A stretch of DNA of 64,000 bases from Planctomycetes bacterium B3_Pla (GTDB lineage: Bacteria > Planctomycetota > Phycisphaerae > Sedimentisphaerales > Anaerobacaceae): contig NJBM01000013.1 in assembly GCA_005223045.1 (NCBI GenBank), forward strand, positions 62,001-126,000, written 5' to 3'. Under the pieces are notes generated by a model that saw only the letters and a list, made by a program, of their open reading frames with translations, was not told the DNA's origin and searched no databases. The position numbers and the translations under genes are program-made. How positions within the stretch are numbered: position 1 is the first letter of the stretch; the number at the start of each line of letters is the position of its first letter. Shown piece by piece: positions 27,421 through 36,366 of the stretch.

Positions 27421-27984
27421 ATGAAAAACAGTTGTAGCTGGCCCGGCGAAAACAAGCTCATGATCGAATACCACGACACCGAATGGGGCGTGCCGCTTCA
27501 CGATGACCGCAAGCTGTTCGAGTTTCTTCTGCTCGACAACGCCCAGGCGGGCCTGAGTTGGCAGACAATCTTGAACAAGCGAGAGAATTACCGTAAGGCT
27601 TTTGACAATTTCGACCCGGCGAAAATCGCACGCTACGACAAACGCAAAATCGCCTCACTGCTGAATAATTCGGGCATCGTCCGCAACCGCCTTAAAGTCG
27701 AATCCGCCGTGACCAACGCACGGGCCTTCCTTGAGATACAGAAAGAGTTCGGCTCATTCGATACCTATATCTGGCAATTCGTCAATGGAACCACTATCCG
27801 CAACCGGTGTAAGAAGCTCGAAGATATCCCCGCAACGTCCCCCGAATCGGACGCGATGAGCAAGGCCCTCAAGAAACGCGGCTTCAAGTTCGTCGGCTCA
27901 ACAATCTGCTACGCCTTCATGCAATCGGCGGGAATGGTGAACGACCACCTCACCCATTGCTTCAGATATACCCAATGCGGCTGA
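27421..27984 (+). CDS. tag: DNA-3-methyladenine glycosylase I
   Basis: 187 residues, full length for Tag. It has the N-terminal Cys (NSCSWPGE), EYHDTEWGVPLHDDRKLFE, QAGLSWQTIL with the catalytic Glu region before it, ALKKRGFKFVGSTICYAFMQ, and the C-terminal VNDHLTHC, where His and Cys four residues apart complete the zinc site. It excises 3-methyladenine from alkylated DNA. The start is ATG 27421 with GGAGA eight bases before; the TTG at 27403 precedes that site and is unlikely. Confidence 0.96.
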   Translation: MKNSCSWPGENKLMIEYHDTEWGVPLHDDRKLFEFLLLDNAQAGLSWQTILNKRENYRKAFDNFDPAKIARYDKRKIASLLNNSGIVRNRLKVESAVTNARAFLEIQKEFGSFDTYIWQFVNGTTIRNRCKKLEDIPATSPESDAMSKALKKRGFKFVGSTICYAFMQSAGMVNDHLTHCFRYTQCG

Positions 27985-28236
27985 TTCATCCCGGCAGAAG
28001 ACGAAGAATCCATTCACGAGATGCGAAATGCGAGACACAAATTGTTTTTTCTTGAACTTCCGCGGGAAATGCGGTAGTCCTATCTTTAGTGTGCGCCTCT
28101 CGGATTTACGTCTTTGGATTCGGACGGCCGCCTTGTCAGAACACACATGTGCTGAGCAGGAGCGCACGTTATATGGGCGGCGTGGCGGCTGCGAATCCTC
28201 ACAATGAAACCATCTAACAAGACAAAAGGAGCAAGT

Positions 28237-28782
28237 ATGGATTGCCCGTCCTGCAGCACGGAATTAGAAAGAAAAATGATCAGAGAAATAGAAGTCGACG
28301 AATGCCCTGACTGCAAAGGAATCTGGTTTGAAGACGATGAATTGCGCAAAGCAAAAGACTCTACGGATTCCGATCTGAATTGGATCGACTTTGAAATATG
28401 GAAGCATAAAGACAGAGCAAAGGCTCGATCAAAGGATTTACAATGCCCGGATTGCCGGAAAGCACTGGTTGCAATTGACTATAGCGATACGGACGTTGAG
28501 ATCGACTATTGCCCCTCATGCAAGGGAATTTGGTTAGATAAAGGCGAGTTCAAATCAATAATAAAAGCATTGACCGACGAACTTCTTACAAAATCATTCT
28601 CGGATTATGTTAAAGCCAGCATTGAAGAGGCGAAAGAGATCGTTGCCGGTCCTGAGCCGTTTTTGTCGGAATGGAAGGATTTCGTGACCGTCTGTAGGAT
28701 GATGCAGTATCGATTGTTTATCGAGAATCCGAAATTGCTCGAAGAGGCAATGATCATACAACAGACAAATCCAATAAAATAG
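28237..28782 (+). CDS. Zinc-ribbon (zf-TFIIB-like) protein
   Basis: 181 residues with two zinc ribbons. The first is CPSC then CPDCKGIWFEDDEL. The second is CPDC then CPSCKGIWLDKGEF, about 65 residues later. This paired CxxC...CxxCxGIW pattern is the zf-TFIIB family of small bacterial proteins of unknown role. The C-terminal 70 residues are helical and charged. AAGGAG lies five bases before ATG 28237; an earlier in-frame ATG at 28204 has no ribosome site. Function unknown. Confidence 0.87.
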   Translation: MDCPSCSTELERKMIREIEVDECPDCKGIWFEDDELRKAKDSTDSDLNWIDFEIWKHKDRAKARSKDLQCPDCRKALVAIDYSDTDVEIDYCPSCKGIWLDKGEFKSIIKALTDELLTKSFSDYVKASIEEAKEIVAGPEPFLSEWKDFVTVCRMMQYRLFIENPKLLEEAMIIQQTNPIK

Positions 28783-28877
28783 TCTTGTCTAACGACCCAC
28801 TTTGATGGGGTGAAAACTCGCTATCGATAATTTTGCCCGGTGGATTCATTCGTTAGGTGAATATCTGAGGGCCGTTT

Positions 28878-29600
28878 GTGACTATAGTCCTTACAATACT
28901 TTCCGCCGTCATACCATCGCTTCTGCTGCTGAGGTACTTCTACAAACGTGATCTGAATCCTGAGCCTCGCGGCGTGCTGATCAAGACATTCCTGCTCGGC
29001 ATCCTGATAGTAGTGCCGGTCATAATCGTTGCCTGGCCGTTGTGGCTACTCAACTCACGGCTCGACCATCCCATGCTTGCCGGGCTTTATACCGCTTTGT
29101 TATGCGCTGCTATTCCCGAAGAATTCTTCAAGTTTCTTGTCATCACTCGGTACAGCGCTCGCAACCCTGCCTTTGATGAGCCGATGGACGGTGTCGTCTA
29201 TGGCGCCACCGCTTCGCTCGGTTTTGCGACCCTCGAGAACATCCTCTACGTGGTGCGAGGGGGCTGGATGGTCGCTGTGGCTCGGGCCCTTACCGCTGTG
29301 CCCTGCCACGCATGTTTAGGGGCCATACTCGGCTACTATGTCGGTCAAGGGCGTTTCAATGCCGATAAAAAGGGCTCTGTCCGGCTGGGCTTATTGGTCG
29401 CGATTGTGCTTCACGGACTGTATGACTTTCCGCTTCTTGTGATGATCAGATTAGGCAGCGACTCGCCCGCAAATTGGGCCTTGTCATGGGGACTTTTTGT
29501 TAGTTCCATGGCAGTACTTGGCGTTGAAATTATGTGGACCCGGAGAATCGTCAAGCGTCTTCGACGACAGCAAGTTCAAGCCGACGAACCGATCGATTAG
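28878..29600 (+). CDS. PrsW family intramembrane metalloprotease
   Basis: 240 residues with about seven membrane segments. The PrsW motifs are present: EEFFK (residues 81-85), DEPMDGVVYGATASLGFATL followed by EN, PCHA near 143, and LHGLYDF near 180. The Glu and His residues form the predicted metal site. Members cleave membrane proteins such as anti-sigma factors (PrsW of Bacillus) or are related to abortive-infection CPBP proteases. GTG start at 28878 with GAGGG before it. No anti-sigma partner is adjacent. Confidence 0.88.
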   Translation: MTIVLTILSAVIPSLLLLRYFYKRDLNPEPRGVLIKTFLLGILIVVPVIIVAWPLWLLNSRLDHPMLAGLYTALLCAAIPEEFFKFLVITRYSARNPAFDEPMDGVVYGATASLGFATLENILYVVRGGWMVAVARALTAVPCHACLGAILGYYVGQGRFNADKKGSVRLGLLVAIVLHGLYDFPLLVMIRLGSDSPANWALSWGLFVSSMAVLGVEIMWTRRIVKRLRRQQVQADEPID

Positions 29601-29674
29601 CTAATCAAAGCTATTTAGTGTTATCACCAAAAAACGTATAATATTACGTTATTACTCTTATCGGTAAGCAGAAA

Positions 29675-29696
29675 GTAGGGTGGGGCTAGCCCCACC
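29675..29696 (+). repeat. GTAG-type REP hairpin
   Basis: GTAG (29675-29678) followed by the perfect palindrome GGTGGGGCTAGCCCCACC (29679-29696), between two convergent genes. Confidence 0.6.
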
Positions 29697-29763
29697 GCAT
29701 TGAATATCAGAACCTTAGATTCGATGAGCCAAAGCCCCTCCGCATGCGAGCGAATACGTGGCT

Positions 29764-31128
29764 CTAATTCGAGCTTGCTATGCAGTATAGATTGCTCTTG
29801 CCCTTGAGGTACATTTCATCTCCTGCGAAAGCGGGCGAGCAATCGATTCTGTCATCGAGTGTATTGACGGCCAAAACCTCCACCTTATCCGAAGGCTTGA
29901 GCACACAGGTCACTCCGTTTCGGCCGACGAAATATATCCTGCCTGCCGCTGCGGCGGGAGAGGCGTAAACTCCCTTGATCTGCTCCAGCGGCTGCTTGAG
30001 GAAGTAGGGATCTCCGGTCCTGGCGTTGTAACAGGATATGACCGCGTCATTGACCCGGCAGACGTAAAGTTTATCGCCGTAGAGAAGCGGTGACGGCACA
30101 TAGGGCGTTGCCTCATCAAGCTTCCATTTGACCGCATCGGTGTTGCTCAGGTCGCCCGTTCGGCCCAACTCGATTGCCAGCAGGGCGCTGCCCCGAAATC
30201 CGCTCGTGCAATAGACCATGCCGAAACCGGCCACCGGTGAGGGGATTACATTTCGCGTCTGACCGCTGCATTGCCAGATGACGTCTCCGGTATCGAGATC
30301 ATAACTGCGAACCAGATTTGTTGCACTGGTGACGACCTGTATTTTGCCATCCACTTTGACAGGCAGCGGCGTTGCCCAAGAGGTGCGCTCGTCACGGGCT
30401 TTCTTCCAGATCACATCTCCTGTCTGCTTGTTGAGCGCGAAGATGAAAGAATCTCCCTCCTGGTCCCTGACGACAATCACGGCATCACCAGCTACTGCCA
30501 GCGAGCCGCCCTCGCCAAAGCTCATTACCGTGCTTAGCGGGCCGAGGTCTTTGCTCCATTTCTGATTGCCGTCGGTGTCATAGCAATATACTCCCCGAGA
30601 ACCGAAGTTGGCCCAAACAAGTTTGCCATCCGTTACCGGCGAGTACGAGGCAAAGCCGTGATCGCGATGATGTCCTTCGTGAGGCAGCACTTCGCAAACC
30701 GTTTTCTGCCATAGGAGCTTGCCGGAGCCCCGGTCTAAGCAAACAAGGTTGAATTTGTATATGTTGGTTGGTTTCGAGCTGCCGAAACCGCCCCTTCTAC
30801 CGCGCCCCCGGCCCATCCGCGCAATCGGCACAACAGATGCGCTTTGCACATTGGGTGCGCCCTGTAGGTCGGTTTTGACCGCCGTCTGGAAAAATATCTT
30901 GCCGCCCCAGATAATGGGCGATGCGTTCGACTCGTCCCCCGCCAGCTTGATCTTCCATTTGATATTCTCGGTTTCGCTCCATCTTAGCGGCGGGTTGCCT
31001 TTCGGAGATACCCCCATGCGATCAGGCCCGCGCCAGGTAGGCCAATAGTCATCCGCCGAATCGGCCAGGACATCGACATTTGTCACAACCAGAACCGCAA
31101 TCATCAGAATTGTAGCTAATCTCTTCAT
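29764..31128 (-). CDS. PQQ-like beta-propeller protein, secreted
   Basis: 454 residues. Signal peptide MKRLATILMIAVLVVTNVDV. The propeller is in the planctomycete PQQ-like style: DYWPTWRGPDRMGVSPKGNP at the start, then repeated W-rich blades (RGSGKLLWQKTV, KQTGDVIWKKARDERTSWAT, LDTGDVIWQCSG). An Arg/Gly-rich insert (RMGRGRGRRGGFG) interrupts the second blade. The family is often annotated as outer membrane assembly BamB-like or quinoprotein; no clear cofactor-binding residues are evident. AAGGAATATC precedes the ATG. Function unknown beyond a secreted propeller. Confidence 0.88.
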   Translation of the reverse strand: MKRLATILMIAVLVVTNVDVLADSADDYWPTWRGPDRMGVSPKGNPPLRWSETENIKWKIKLAGDESNASPIIWGGKIFFQTAVKTDLQGAPNVQSASVVPIARMGRGRGRRGGFGSSKPTNIYKFNLVCLDRGSGKLLWQKTVCEVLPHEGHHRDHGFASYSPVTDGKLVWANFGSRGVYCYDTDGNQKWSKDLGPLSTVMSFGEGGSLAVAGDAVIVVRDQEGDSFIFALNKQTGDVIWKKARDERTSWATPLPVKVDGKIQVVTSATNLVRSYDLDTGDVIWQCSGQTRNVIPSPVAGFGMVYCTSGFRGSALLAIELGRTGDLSNTDAVKWKLDEATPYVPSPLLYGDKLYVCRVNDAVISCYNARTGDPYFLKQPLEQIKGVYASPAAAAGRIYFVGRNGVTCVLKPSDKVEVLAVNTLDDRIDCSPAFAGDEMYLKGKSNLYCIASSN

Positions 31129-31211
31129 GATATTCCTTCTTCCCCTATAAACTACGATTTACCAATACTCTGCCTGTCGGGGCTTTTCGCCCCACAACCA
31201 GACCCCATTAT

Positions 31212-31240
31212 CATATATGAATACCAAATTATCGTTCCAA
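31212..31240 (-). promoter_or_regulatory. Possible promoter of the PQQ-propeller gene
   Basis: On the minus strand TTGGAA (31240-31235), 17 bases, then TATATG (31217-31212), about 77 bases before the ATG. A GGGGC/GCCCC hairpin (31179-31193) falls in the leader. Confidence 0.35.
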
Positions 31241-31309
31241 TTGCAACAATCTCGGCTCGTTAAATGAGAGGAGCAAACATGGGCGTCTCGGAGCGGTCAG
31301 GTGTTACCG

Positions 31310-32548
31310 TCAGAACAGCTTCATGAAGGCGACGCCGAGGAAGACGATGCTCCCGGCGATTATTATGCATTTCATAGCCGGGTGGCTGCGGGCATAGGCG
31401 GGGAGTTTGCGGTCGAGATAGAGCAGGACGAATCCGAGCAGGCCGAAGACGACGGCGTTCATCGAGGCGATCACGTTGACGACCTCGGCAGGCTGGCTGT
31501 CGCCGAGGAGAATTGTCACGGCCATCACGGCCAGACACCCCGCCATTACGATGCGGTAGCCTTTTAGTTTGTCGCTGAATCGGGGCGAGAAGCCGGCCAG
31601 CATTGAGGCGATGGCCCGGCTCTTGCCGTCAATGCAACTGACCACCGTACTGAACATAGCGAAAAAGCCCACAACCAGGAACGTTTCGCCACCCCAGCGA
31701 ATCGAGTCGAGCATTCCCGACAGGATCGACATAATCTGCTGCTTCTCGGGCACAATCCCTTGGGCATGCAGAGTAGCCACCCCCATGGCCAGAAACGAGA
31801 AGGAAATCCCGAGCACGAGTGCATACGAGGCAAAGCAGTCGATCCGCATCGTGGACAGCCACCGACGATAGTCCTGCTCGCTGCGGGCCTTGCCGATCTT
31901 CTCGTTGATCCACGTGGAATAGAGCAGCGTAGTCGTACCGGCGCCGACCCAGCCCATCAGCCCCATGATGGTGGAGATCGAGTCTTGCGGGATGCTGGGC
32001 GCGAGTCCGCGCGCGATCTGCCCGGCCGGCAGTTGGATTTGAAAGAGCGTGTAGATTACGCCGGCGAGCAGCACGGCGCACATCGCAATAACGATTTTCT
32101 CGAAGAACGGATACGAACCCGTATAGAGCAGGACCGGCACCAGCGCCGCTGACAGCAAGGCTCCGAGGCGAATATCAAAACCGGGAAACAGCCCGGCTAA
32201 AGCCGAGCCTCCGACCAGCGCGATGCCGCCGTAGCCGATCATGTCCAGCGAAAAGACGACTATGATGAAGTACTTGGCCCAGTGGCGGGGGCCGGGTAGC
32301 CAGTCGAAGGCGGCAAAGACGTCATCCCCCGAGGCAATGGTCAGTCGAGCCAGGCCCTCGCTGAACGCCGCTTTGTAAACGAGGGCCAGGATGGGGACCC
32401 AGAGCAGGGCGTACCCGTACTGGGCGCCGCTTCTGGGCGTTAGCACAAGTTCGCCCGACCCGATGGCAAGGGCCGCCAGGACCAGGCCGGGCCCCATGAA
32501 CTTGAGCTTGGCTCGAAGATTCGCAGGCGCCTTTATAGTCGGTTCCAA
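31310..32548 (-). CDS. Nramp-related transporter without canonical metal-site motifs
   Basis: 412 residues with about eleven membrane segments. The N-terminal GPGLVLAALAIGSGELVLTP aligns with TM1 of Nramp metal transporters, but the defining DPGN is replaced by GSGE. The TM6 MPH motif is replaced by GWVGAGTTTLLYSTW. Such NRAMP-related proteins occur in planctomycetes and actinobacteria and may carry magnesium or a non-metal substrate. The TTG start at 32548 has GGAGG seven bases before it. It is divergent from the helicase gene. Family relation is confident; substrate unknown. Confidence 0.85.
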   Translation of the reverse strand: MEPTIKAPANLRAKLKFMGPGLVLAALAIGSGELVLTPRSGAQYGYALLWVPILALVYKAAFSEGLARLTIASGDDVFAAFDWLPGPRHWAKYFIIVVFSLDMIGYGGIALVGGSALAGLFPGFDIRLGALLSAALVPVLLYTGSYPFFEKIVIAMCAVLLAGVIYTLFQIQLPAGQIARGLAPSIPQDSISTIMGLMGWVGAGTTTLLYSTWINEKIGKARSEQDYRRWLSTMRIDCFASYALVLGISFSFLAMGVATLHAQGIVPEKQQIMSILSGMLDSIRWGGETFLVVGFFAMFSTVVSCIDGKSRAIASMLAGFSPRFSDKLKGYRIVMAGCLAVMAVTILLGDSQPAEVVNVIASMNAVVFGLLGFVLLYLDRKLPAYARSHPAMKCIIIAGSIVFLGVAFMKLF

Positions 32549-32787
32549 CAGTCACCTCCAGCGACGAAACATGATAAAATCCGGTACTCGATACTTGCAG
32601 CCGAATGGTAAGACCGCCACCGAGTTGCCTTATATTACTGTCGATTCCCCATATAGCAAGGCAGTAGAAGTAGTACGCGGAACAGATTTAAGATTGGGGA
32701 ATTGGTTTGGTCTTTGGCATTTGTTATCGTAATATCTACGGACCTGGAAGAACAACCGATCAAACAGGGCAATCTTTGAGGGTTTTG

Positions 32788-34773
32788 TTGCGATCTATGA
32801 TACGAGCTAATACATTTTCAGATTTAAGAGAGGTTCTTGCCCCCGGTGGGCCTGTGTCGAAATCGCTGACCGGCTTCGAGGCGCGTCCTCAACAGGTAGA
32901 GATGGCATGCGCGGCCCAGCGGGCGCTTGTGGACGGTCGCCACTTGGCTGTCGAGGCCGGGACCGGCGTCGGCAAGAGCTTCGCTTATCTCATCCCGGCA
33001 GTGGACATGGTCTGCCGTGGGGGGAGCAAGGCGTTAATCAGCACTTTTACCATTACGCTGCAAGAGCAGTTAATCAATAAAGATATTCCGTTCCTGCACA
33101 AGTGCATGCCGCAACAGTTCAACGCCGTTCTGGCAAAGGGCAGAGGCAATTACCTGTGCAAGCGCCGGTTGAAATTCGCCGTAAAGAGGCAGAAAATGCT
33201 CTTCGACCAATTCGCTTCCGAGTTGGAGCTGATAAGCAACTGGGCCGACGAAACCAAAGACGGCTCGCTTAGCGATATGCCGTTTCTGCCCAACGGTCGC
33301 GTGTGGGACAAGGTCAACAGCGAGCACGGCAATTGCCGCGGCCGCAAGTGCCCTCATTTTCAGGACTGCTTCTATTGGCGCGCGCGAAGACGGCTGGAGA
33401 CCGCAGACATCATCGTGGCCAACCACGCACTTCTGTTCAGCGACCTTGTGCTGAAAGACCAGGGGGCGCAACTGCTGCCCGATTACAAATCCGTGATAAT
33501 CGATGAGGCACACAATATCGAGCACGTCGCCGAGGACCACTTCGGCATAAACATAAGCAACCACAGAATCAGGTTTCTGCTCGACGGTCTTTACAACCCG
33601 CGCACGCACAAAGGACTCCTGGCCTTCATGAAGGCCGAGAAAGCAATCGAAACGGCGAACCGGCTCGGCAAAGAGGCCAGGCTCTTTTTCAATCGCATTC
33701 GCGACTGGTATCAGAACAACAGACAGGAAACCAACGGCAGATGCTACAAGAACTTCGTCGAGGACACAATCACGGGCTACGTGAAAAATCTAAGGTCGGA
33801 GCTGGCTAAGCTGGCAAAGCAGATAGACGATGCCGATGAAAAGTTCGAGGTTACGCGGTTCATCGACCGCTGCGAAGGATTGGTCCATGATTTTGAGAAC
33901 TTCCTGCGGCAAGAGCAGGATGATTGCGTCTATTGGGTCGAGTCCAATGACAATCGAGGCGCAACCGTACGCCTCAGAAGTGCCGCTGTGGACGTAGGGC
34001 CTGACGTAAAAAGGTGCCTGTTCGATAAATACGAATCTGTGATATTGACAAGTGCAACTCTGAGCACCGGCACAACGAAAGAAAAAGCCGGCTTTGATTT
34101 CTTCGCCGGGCGAATCGGCCTTGACGACTTTGATGCCGTCAAGCTCGGCTCGCCCTTCGAGTATGAAAAGCAGGTCACTGTTTATATCGAGAAGGACATG
34201 CCGAATCCAAACAGTGCCGCGTTTATTGACGCCGGCGGCAAGGTCCTGAAAAAATACCTGCTCAAAACGGCAGGCCGGGCGTTCGTGCTTTTCACCAGCT
34301 ACGCAATGCTCGAAGCAATGGCGGGTGAGCTTTCCAAATGGCTCGCTGAAAATGGCATTGAGCTGCTCCAGCAGGGATCGAACGTTGACAGGACGGTGCT
34401 CCTGGAGCGATTCAAGGAAGACGGCAAAAGCGTGCTGTTCGGCACCGATAGCTTCTGGCAAGGCGTTGACGTGCCGGGCGAGGCGCTTTCCAACGTGATA
34501 ATCGTAAAGCTGCCGTTTGCGGTTCCCGATCAGCCGCTGCTTGCAGGCAGGCTCGAACAAATAAAAGAGCGGGGCGGCAATCCCTTCCGCGACTACCAAC
34601 TACCCTCGGCGATAATCAAATTCAAGCAGGGCTTCGGCCGCCTGATCCGCAGCAAAACCGACACCGGCATCGTCGTGATTTTAGACAGCAGAGTATTTAC
34701 AAAATCCTACGGCAAAAAATTCTTAGCCGCCATTCCCAGATGCAAAACAGAAATCGTCGCAGAAAGAAGATGA
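32788..34773 (+). CDS. dinG: DinG/XPD-like ATP-dependent DNA helicase
   Basis: About 661 residues. RPQQVEMACAAQRALVDGRH precedes Walker A (EAGTGVGKS). The iron-sulfur cysteines follow (NYLC, then CRGRKCPHFQDC), with VIIDEAHNIEH (DEAH box), SVILTSATLSTGTT, SFWQGVDVPG and the C-terminal QGFGRLIRS. This is the superfamily 2 XPD/DinG layout: 5'-3' unwinding of DNA and R-loops with a 4Fe-4S domain. Starts: TTG 32788 has GAGGG five bases before it, while ATG 32797 is too far from that site; I prefer the TTG, with little effect on the protein. No operon partner. Confidence 0.92.
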   Translation: MRSMIRANTFSDLREVLAPGGPVSKSLTGFEARPQQVEMACAAQRALVDGRHLAVEAGTGVGKSFAYLIPAVDMVCRGGSKALISTFTITLQEQLINKDIPFLHKCMPQQFNAVLAKGRGNYLCKRRLKFAVKRQKMLFDQFASELELISNWADETKDGSLSDMPFLPNGRVWDKVNSEHGNCRGRKCPHFQDCFYWRARRRLETADIIVANHALLFSDLVLKDQGAQLLPDYKSVIIDEAHNIEHVAEDHFGINISNHRIRFLLDGLYNPRTHKGLLAFMKAEKAIETANRLGKEARLFFNRIRDWYQNNRQETNGRCYKNFVEDTITGYVKNLRSELAKLAKQIDDADEKFEVTRFIDRCEGLVHDFENFLRQEQDDCVYWVESNDNRGATVRLRSAAVDVGPDVKRCLFDKYESVILTSATLSTGTTKEKAGFDFFAGRIGLDDFDAVKLGSPFEYEKQVTVYIEKDMPNPNSAAFIDAGGKVLKKYLLKTAGRAFVLFTSYAMLEAMAGELSKWLAENGIELLQQGSNVDRTVLLERFKEDGKSVLFGTDSFWQGVDVPGEALSNVIIVKLPFAVPDQPLLAGRLEQIKERGGNPFRDYQLPSAIIKFKQGFGRLIRSKTDTGIVVILDSRVFTKSYGKKFLAAIPRCKTEIVAERR

Positions 34774-35566
34774 GCCGCTTAGATTCTGAAACCACGAATT
34801 AACCTAGCGCGGCCTTTGGCCGCAACCAAACTCAAAAATTAAAATGAAAAACGCAAAACTTCGGAATCCCGGCAAGCCGGGATAACTCTTTATTATCTAA
34901 ACAATTACGTCAACCTTGTCGAAAAAACACGCACAAAAAACAAGAAGTTGAAAGATTGTAGTACGAATATACACGAAATAGAAGAAGAAACCAAATTGGC
35001 TTTGTTTTTTCATTTCCTATTAACCGCGGATTTCGCGGAGAACGCAGAAAAGAGCGGGTTTGTTTCGGATTTCGGATTTCCGGCCAAAGGCCGACGATTG
35101 GCTTTGTTTTACAAAATTAACCACGAATGTACACGAATATACACGAAATAGAAGAAGAAACCAAATTGGGTTTGTTTTTTAAACTTCTTTTCGCAGTACG
35201 CAGTACGCAGTCCTAGGGACTCCTTACGGAGTACGCAGTACGAGATAATTGGCTTTGTTTTTTCAAAACTTGTTCGTAGCCACAGAGTTCACCGAGGGCT
35301 CAGAGTATTTAATTCCCTGCTGGCAAGCCAGCAACCTGACGTTCGGCATTCGATATTCCTTGTTCAGTATTGGATATTCAAGTCATCCATGCTCTGGCGG
35401 TTTCCTGTTCGCCTTTCTCCTACTGTATCCTGTATTCTTCATTCTAAATTCCATACACGAGATACAAAAGCGTATGTTAGATGAATATTGTACATCGCCG
35501 TGAATTGTATGGCAAGTAAATTCTGAAAAAATCTCCGCCAGACGCAGTATGCTGCGCTACGAACTT
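34774..35566. other. Gene-poor repeat-rich intergenic stretch
   Basis: No frame here has protein-like composition. The DNA is made of short motifs repeated with variation: ACGAATATACACGAAATAG, ACGCAGTACGCAG, ATTGGCTTTGTTTT, and palindromes GCGGCCTTTGGCCGC and TCCCGGCaaGCCGGGA (34867-34882). It looks like eroded, repeat-laden spacer. Confidence 0.6.
34963..35180 (+). repeat. 48-base direct repeat, two copies
   Basis: A 48-base unit beginning ACGAATATACACGAAATAG and ending TTTGTTTTTT occurs at 34963-35010 and 35133-35180 with one difference. The end of the unit (ATTGGCTTTGTTTT) recurs alone at 35247 and, shortened, at 35098. Confidence 0.75.
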
Positions 35567-35588
35567 GTAGGGTGCGATGAATCGCACC
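35567..35588 (+). repeat. REP element, left flank of RAYT
   Basis: GTAG (35567-35570) followed by palindrome GGTGCGATgaATCGCACC (35571-35588). Confidence 0.8.
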
Positions 35589-35603
35589 ACTTTTTATTCT
35601 TAT

Positions 35604-36176
35604 TCATTCTCCTACCGAATGAGAAATGGCCTCAAAATCAGGAGGTTCGGAATTCTCACGGCATTGACACAGCCAATCGTGCCTGTAAACTCCCTCCCTG
35701 ACCCAACGATGAAAGCTCGAATGTTCCCATTGATGAGGACATTTTACATGTACGTGTTTTGCCGGATTGTAATGAATGTAATCCATGTGCCTGGCAAAAT
35801 CCTGCTGATCGGCAATCAGGTGTTCCCAGAACCGCCTCTGCCAAACGCCTCACTCTCCCCTTTTGATTCTCGATTCCGATACCGGCACATCCCGGCCGCT
35901 GCAGGCGAGCCATGATTTCGTGAACCTCCTTTTTATCATCCGCCATCGCACAGAGAAATCGTCGTCATCGTCCGGCATCTTCCATATACAGTGACAATGA
36001 TCGGGCAGGAGCACAATACCCGGCATTTCGAAAGGACGCAATGCACTGACTTCAGTTATGGCCCGATGCAGAAATGAACGGGCAAGTTCATTGCAAAATA
36101 TCTTCCGGCGGTTAAATGTAACGACAGTGAAGAAATATGTCCCACCCGTACGAAACCATCGTCTATAGTCAGGCAT
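35604..36176 (-). pseudogene. REP-associated tyrosine transposase (RAYT), interrupted by one in-frame TGA
   Basis: One frame of 191 codons reads through the whole protein except for a TGA at 35852-35850. The start, MPDYRRWFRTGGTYFFTVVT, and LLPDHCHCIWKMP (HUH-type His motif, here HCHC) are classic RAYT/Y1-transposase. After KRGE-stop the same frame continues GVWQRRFWEHLIADQQDFAR, then MDYIHYNPAKH with the tyrosine nucleophile and HSSFHRWVREGVY. The TGA sits where relatives have Arg, so one C-to-T change of CGA explains it. Other genes here end in TGA, so recoding is unlikely. REP hairpins flank both sides (35567, 36198). RAYTs cut and copy REP elements as single strands. Confidence 0.88.
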
Positions 36177-36197
36177 GATTCTGTTCTATTCATTATT

Positions 36198-36219
36198 GGT
36201 GCGATTTATCGCACCCTAC
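36198..36219 (-). repeat. REP element, right flank of RAYT
   Basis: Palindrome GGTGCGATttATCGCACC (36198-36215) followed by CTAC, which is GTAG on the minus strand: inverted with respect to the left copy. Confidence 0.8.
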
Positions 36220-36255
36220 CTATCTGCGCTCAGGACACCATCCGTAATCTTTATA

Positions 36256-36286
36256 TTATCAAACGTGAGTCTGTTTGTCAGGTATT
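36256..36286 (+). repeat. 31-base direct repeat, copy 1
   Basis: Identical over 31 bases to 37398-37428; begins TTATCAAACGTGAGTCTG. The two copies flank the pseudopilin gene. Read on the minus strand both encode YLTNRLTFDN. Confidence 0.85.
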
Positions 36287-36335
36287 CTCCGGGAAAATGA
36301 AAAGGATAAGAGACGGGATATCGGGATAACAGAAT

Positions 36336-36357
36336 GTAGAGTGCGATGAATCGCACC
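36336..36357 (+). repeat. REP element next to pseudopilin gene
   Basis: GTAG, then AGTGCGATgaATCGCACC, ending nine bases from the stop of the pseudopilin gene. Confidence 0.72.
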
Positions 36358-36366
36358 ACTTTTCTC

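Noticed and set aside
35249..35503. 84-codon frame with hydrophobic residues (LLYPVFFILNSIHE)
   Set aside because: The DNA is made of dispersed intergenic repeat motifs, and there is no ribosome site.
35850..35852. TGA as selenocysteine or recoded codon in the transposase
   Set aside because: The site is Arg in relatives, and many genes in the window use TGA as stop.
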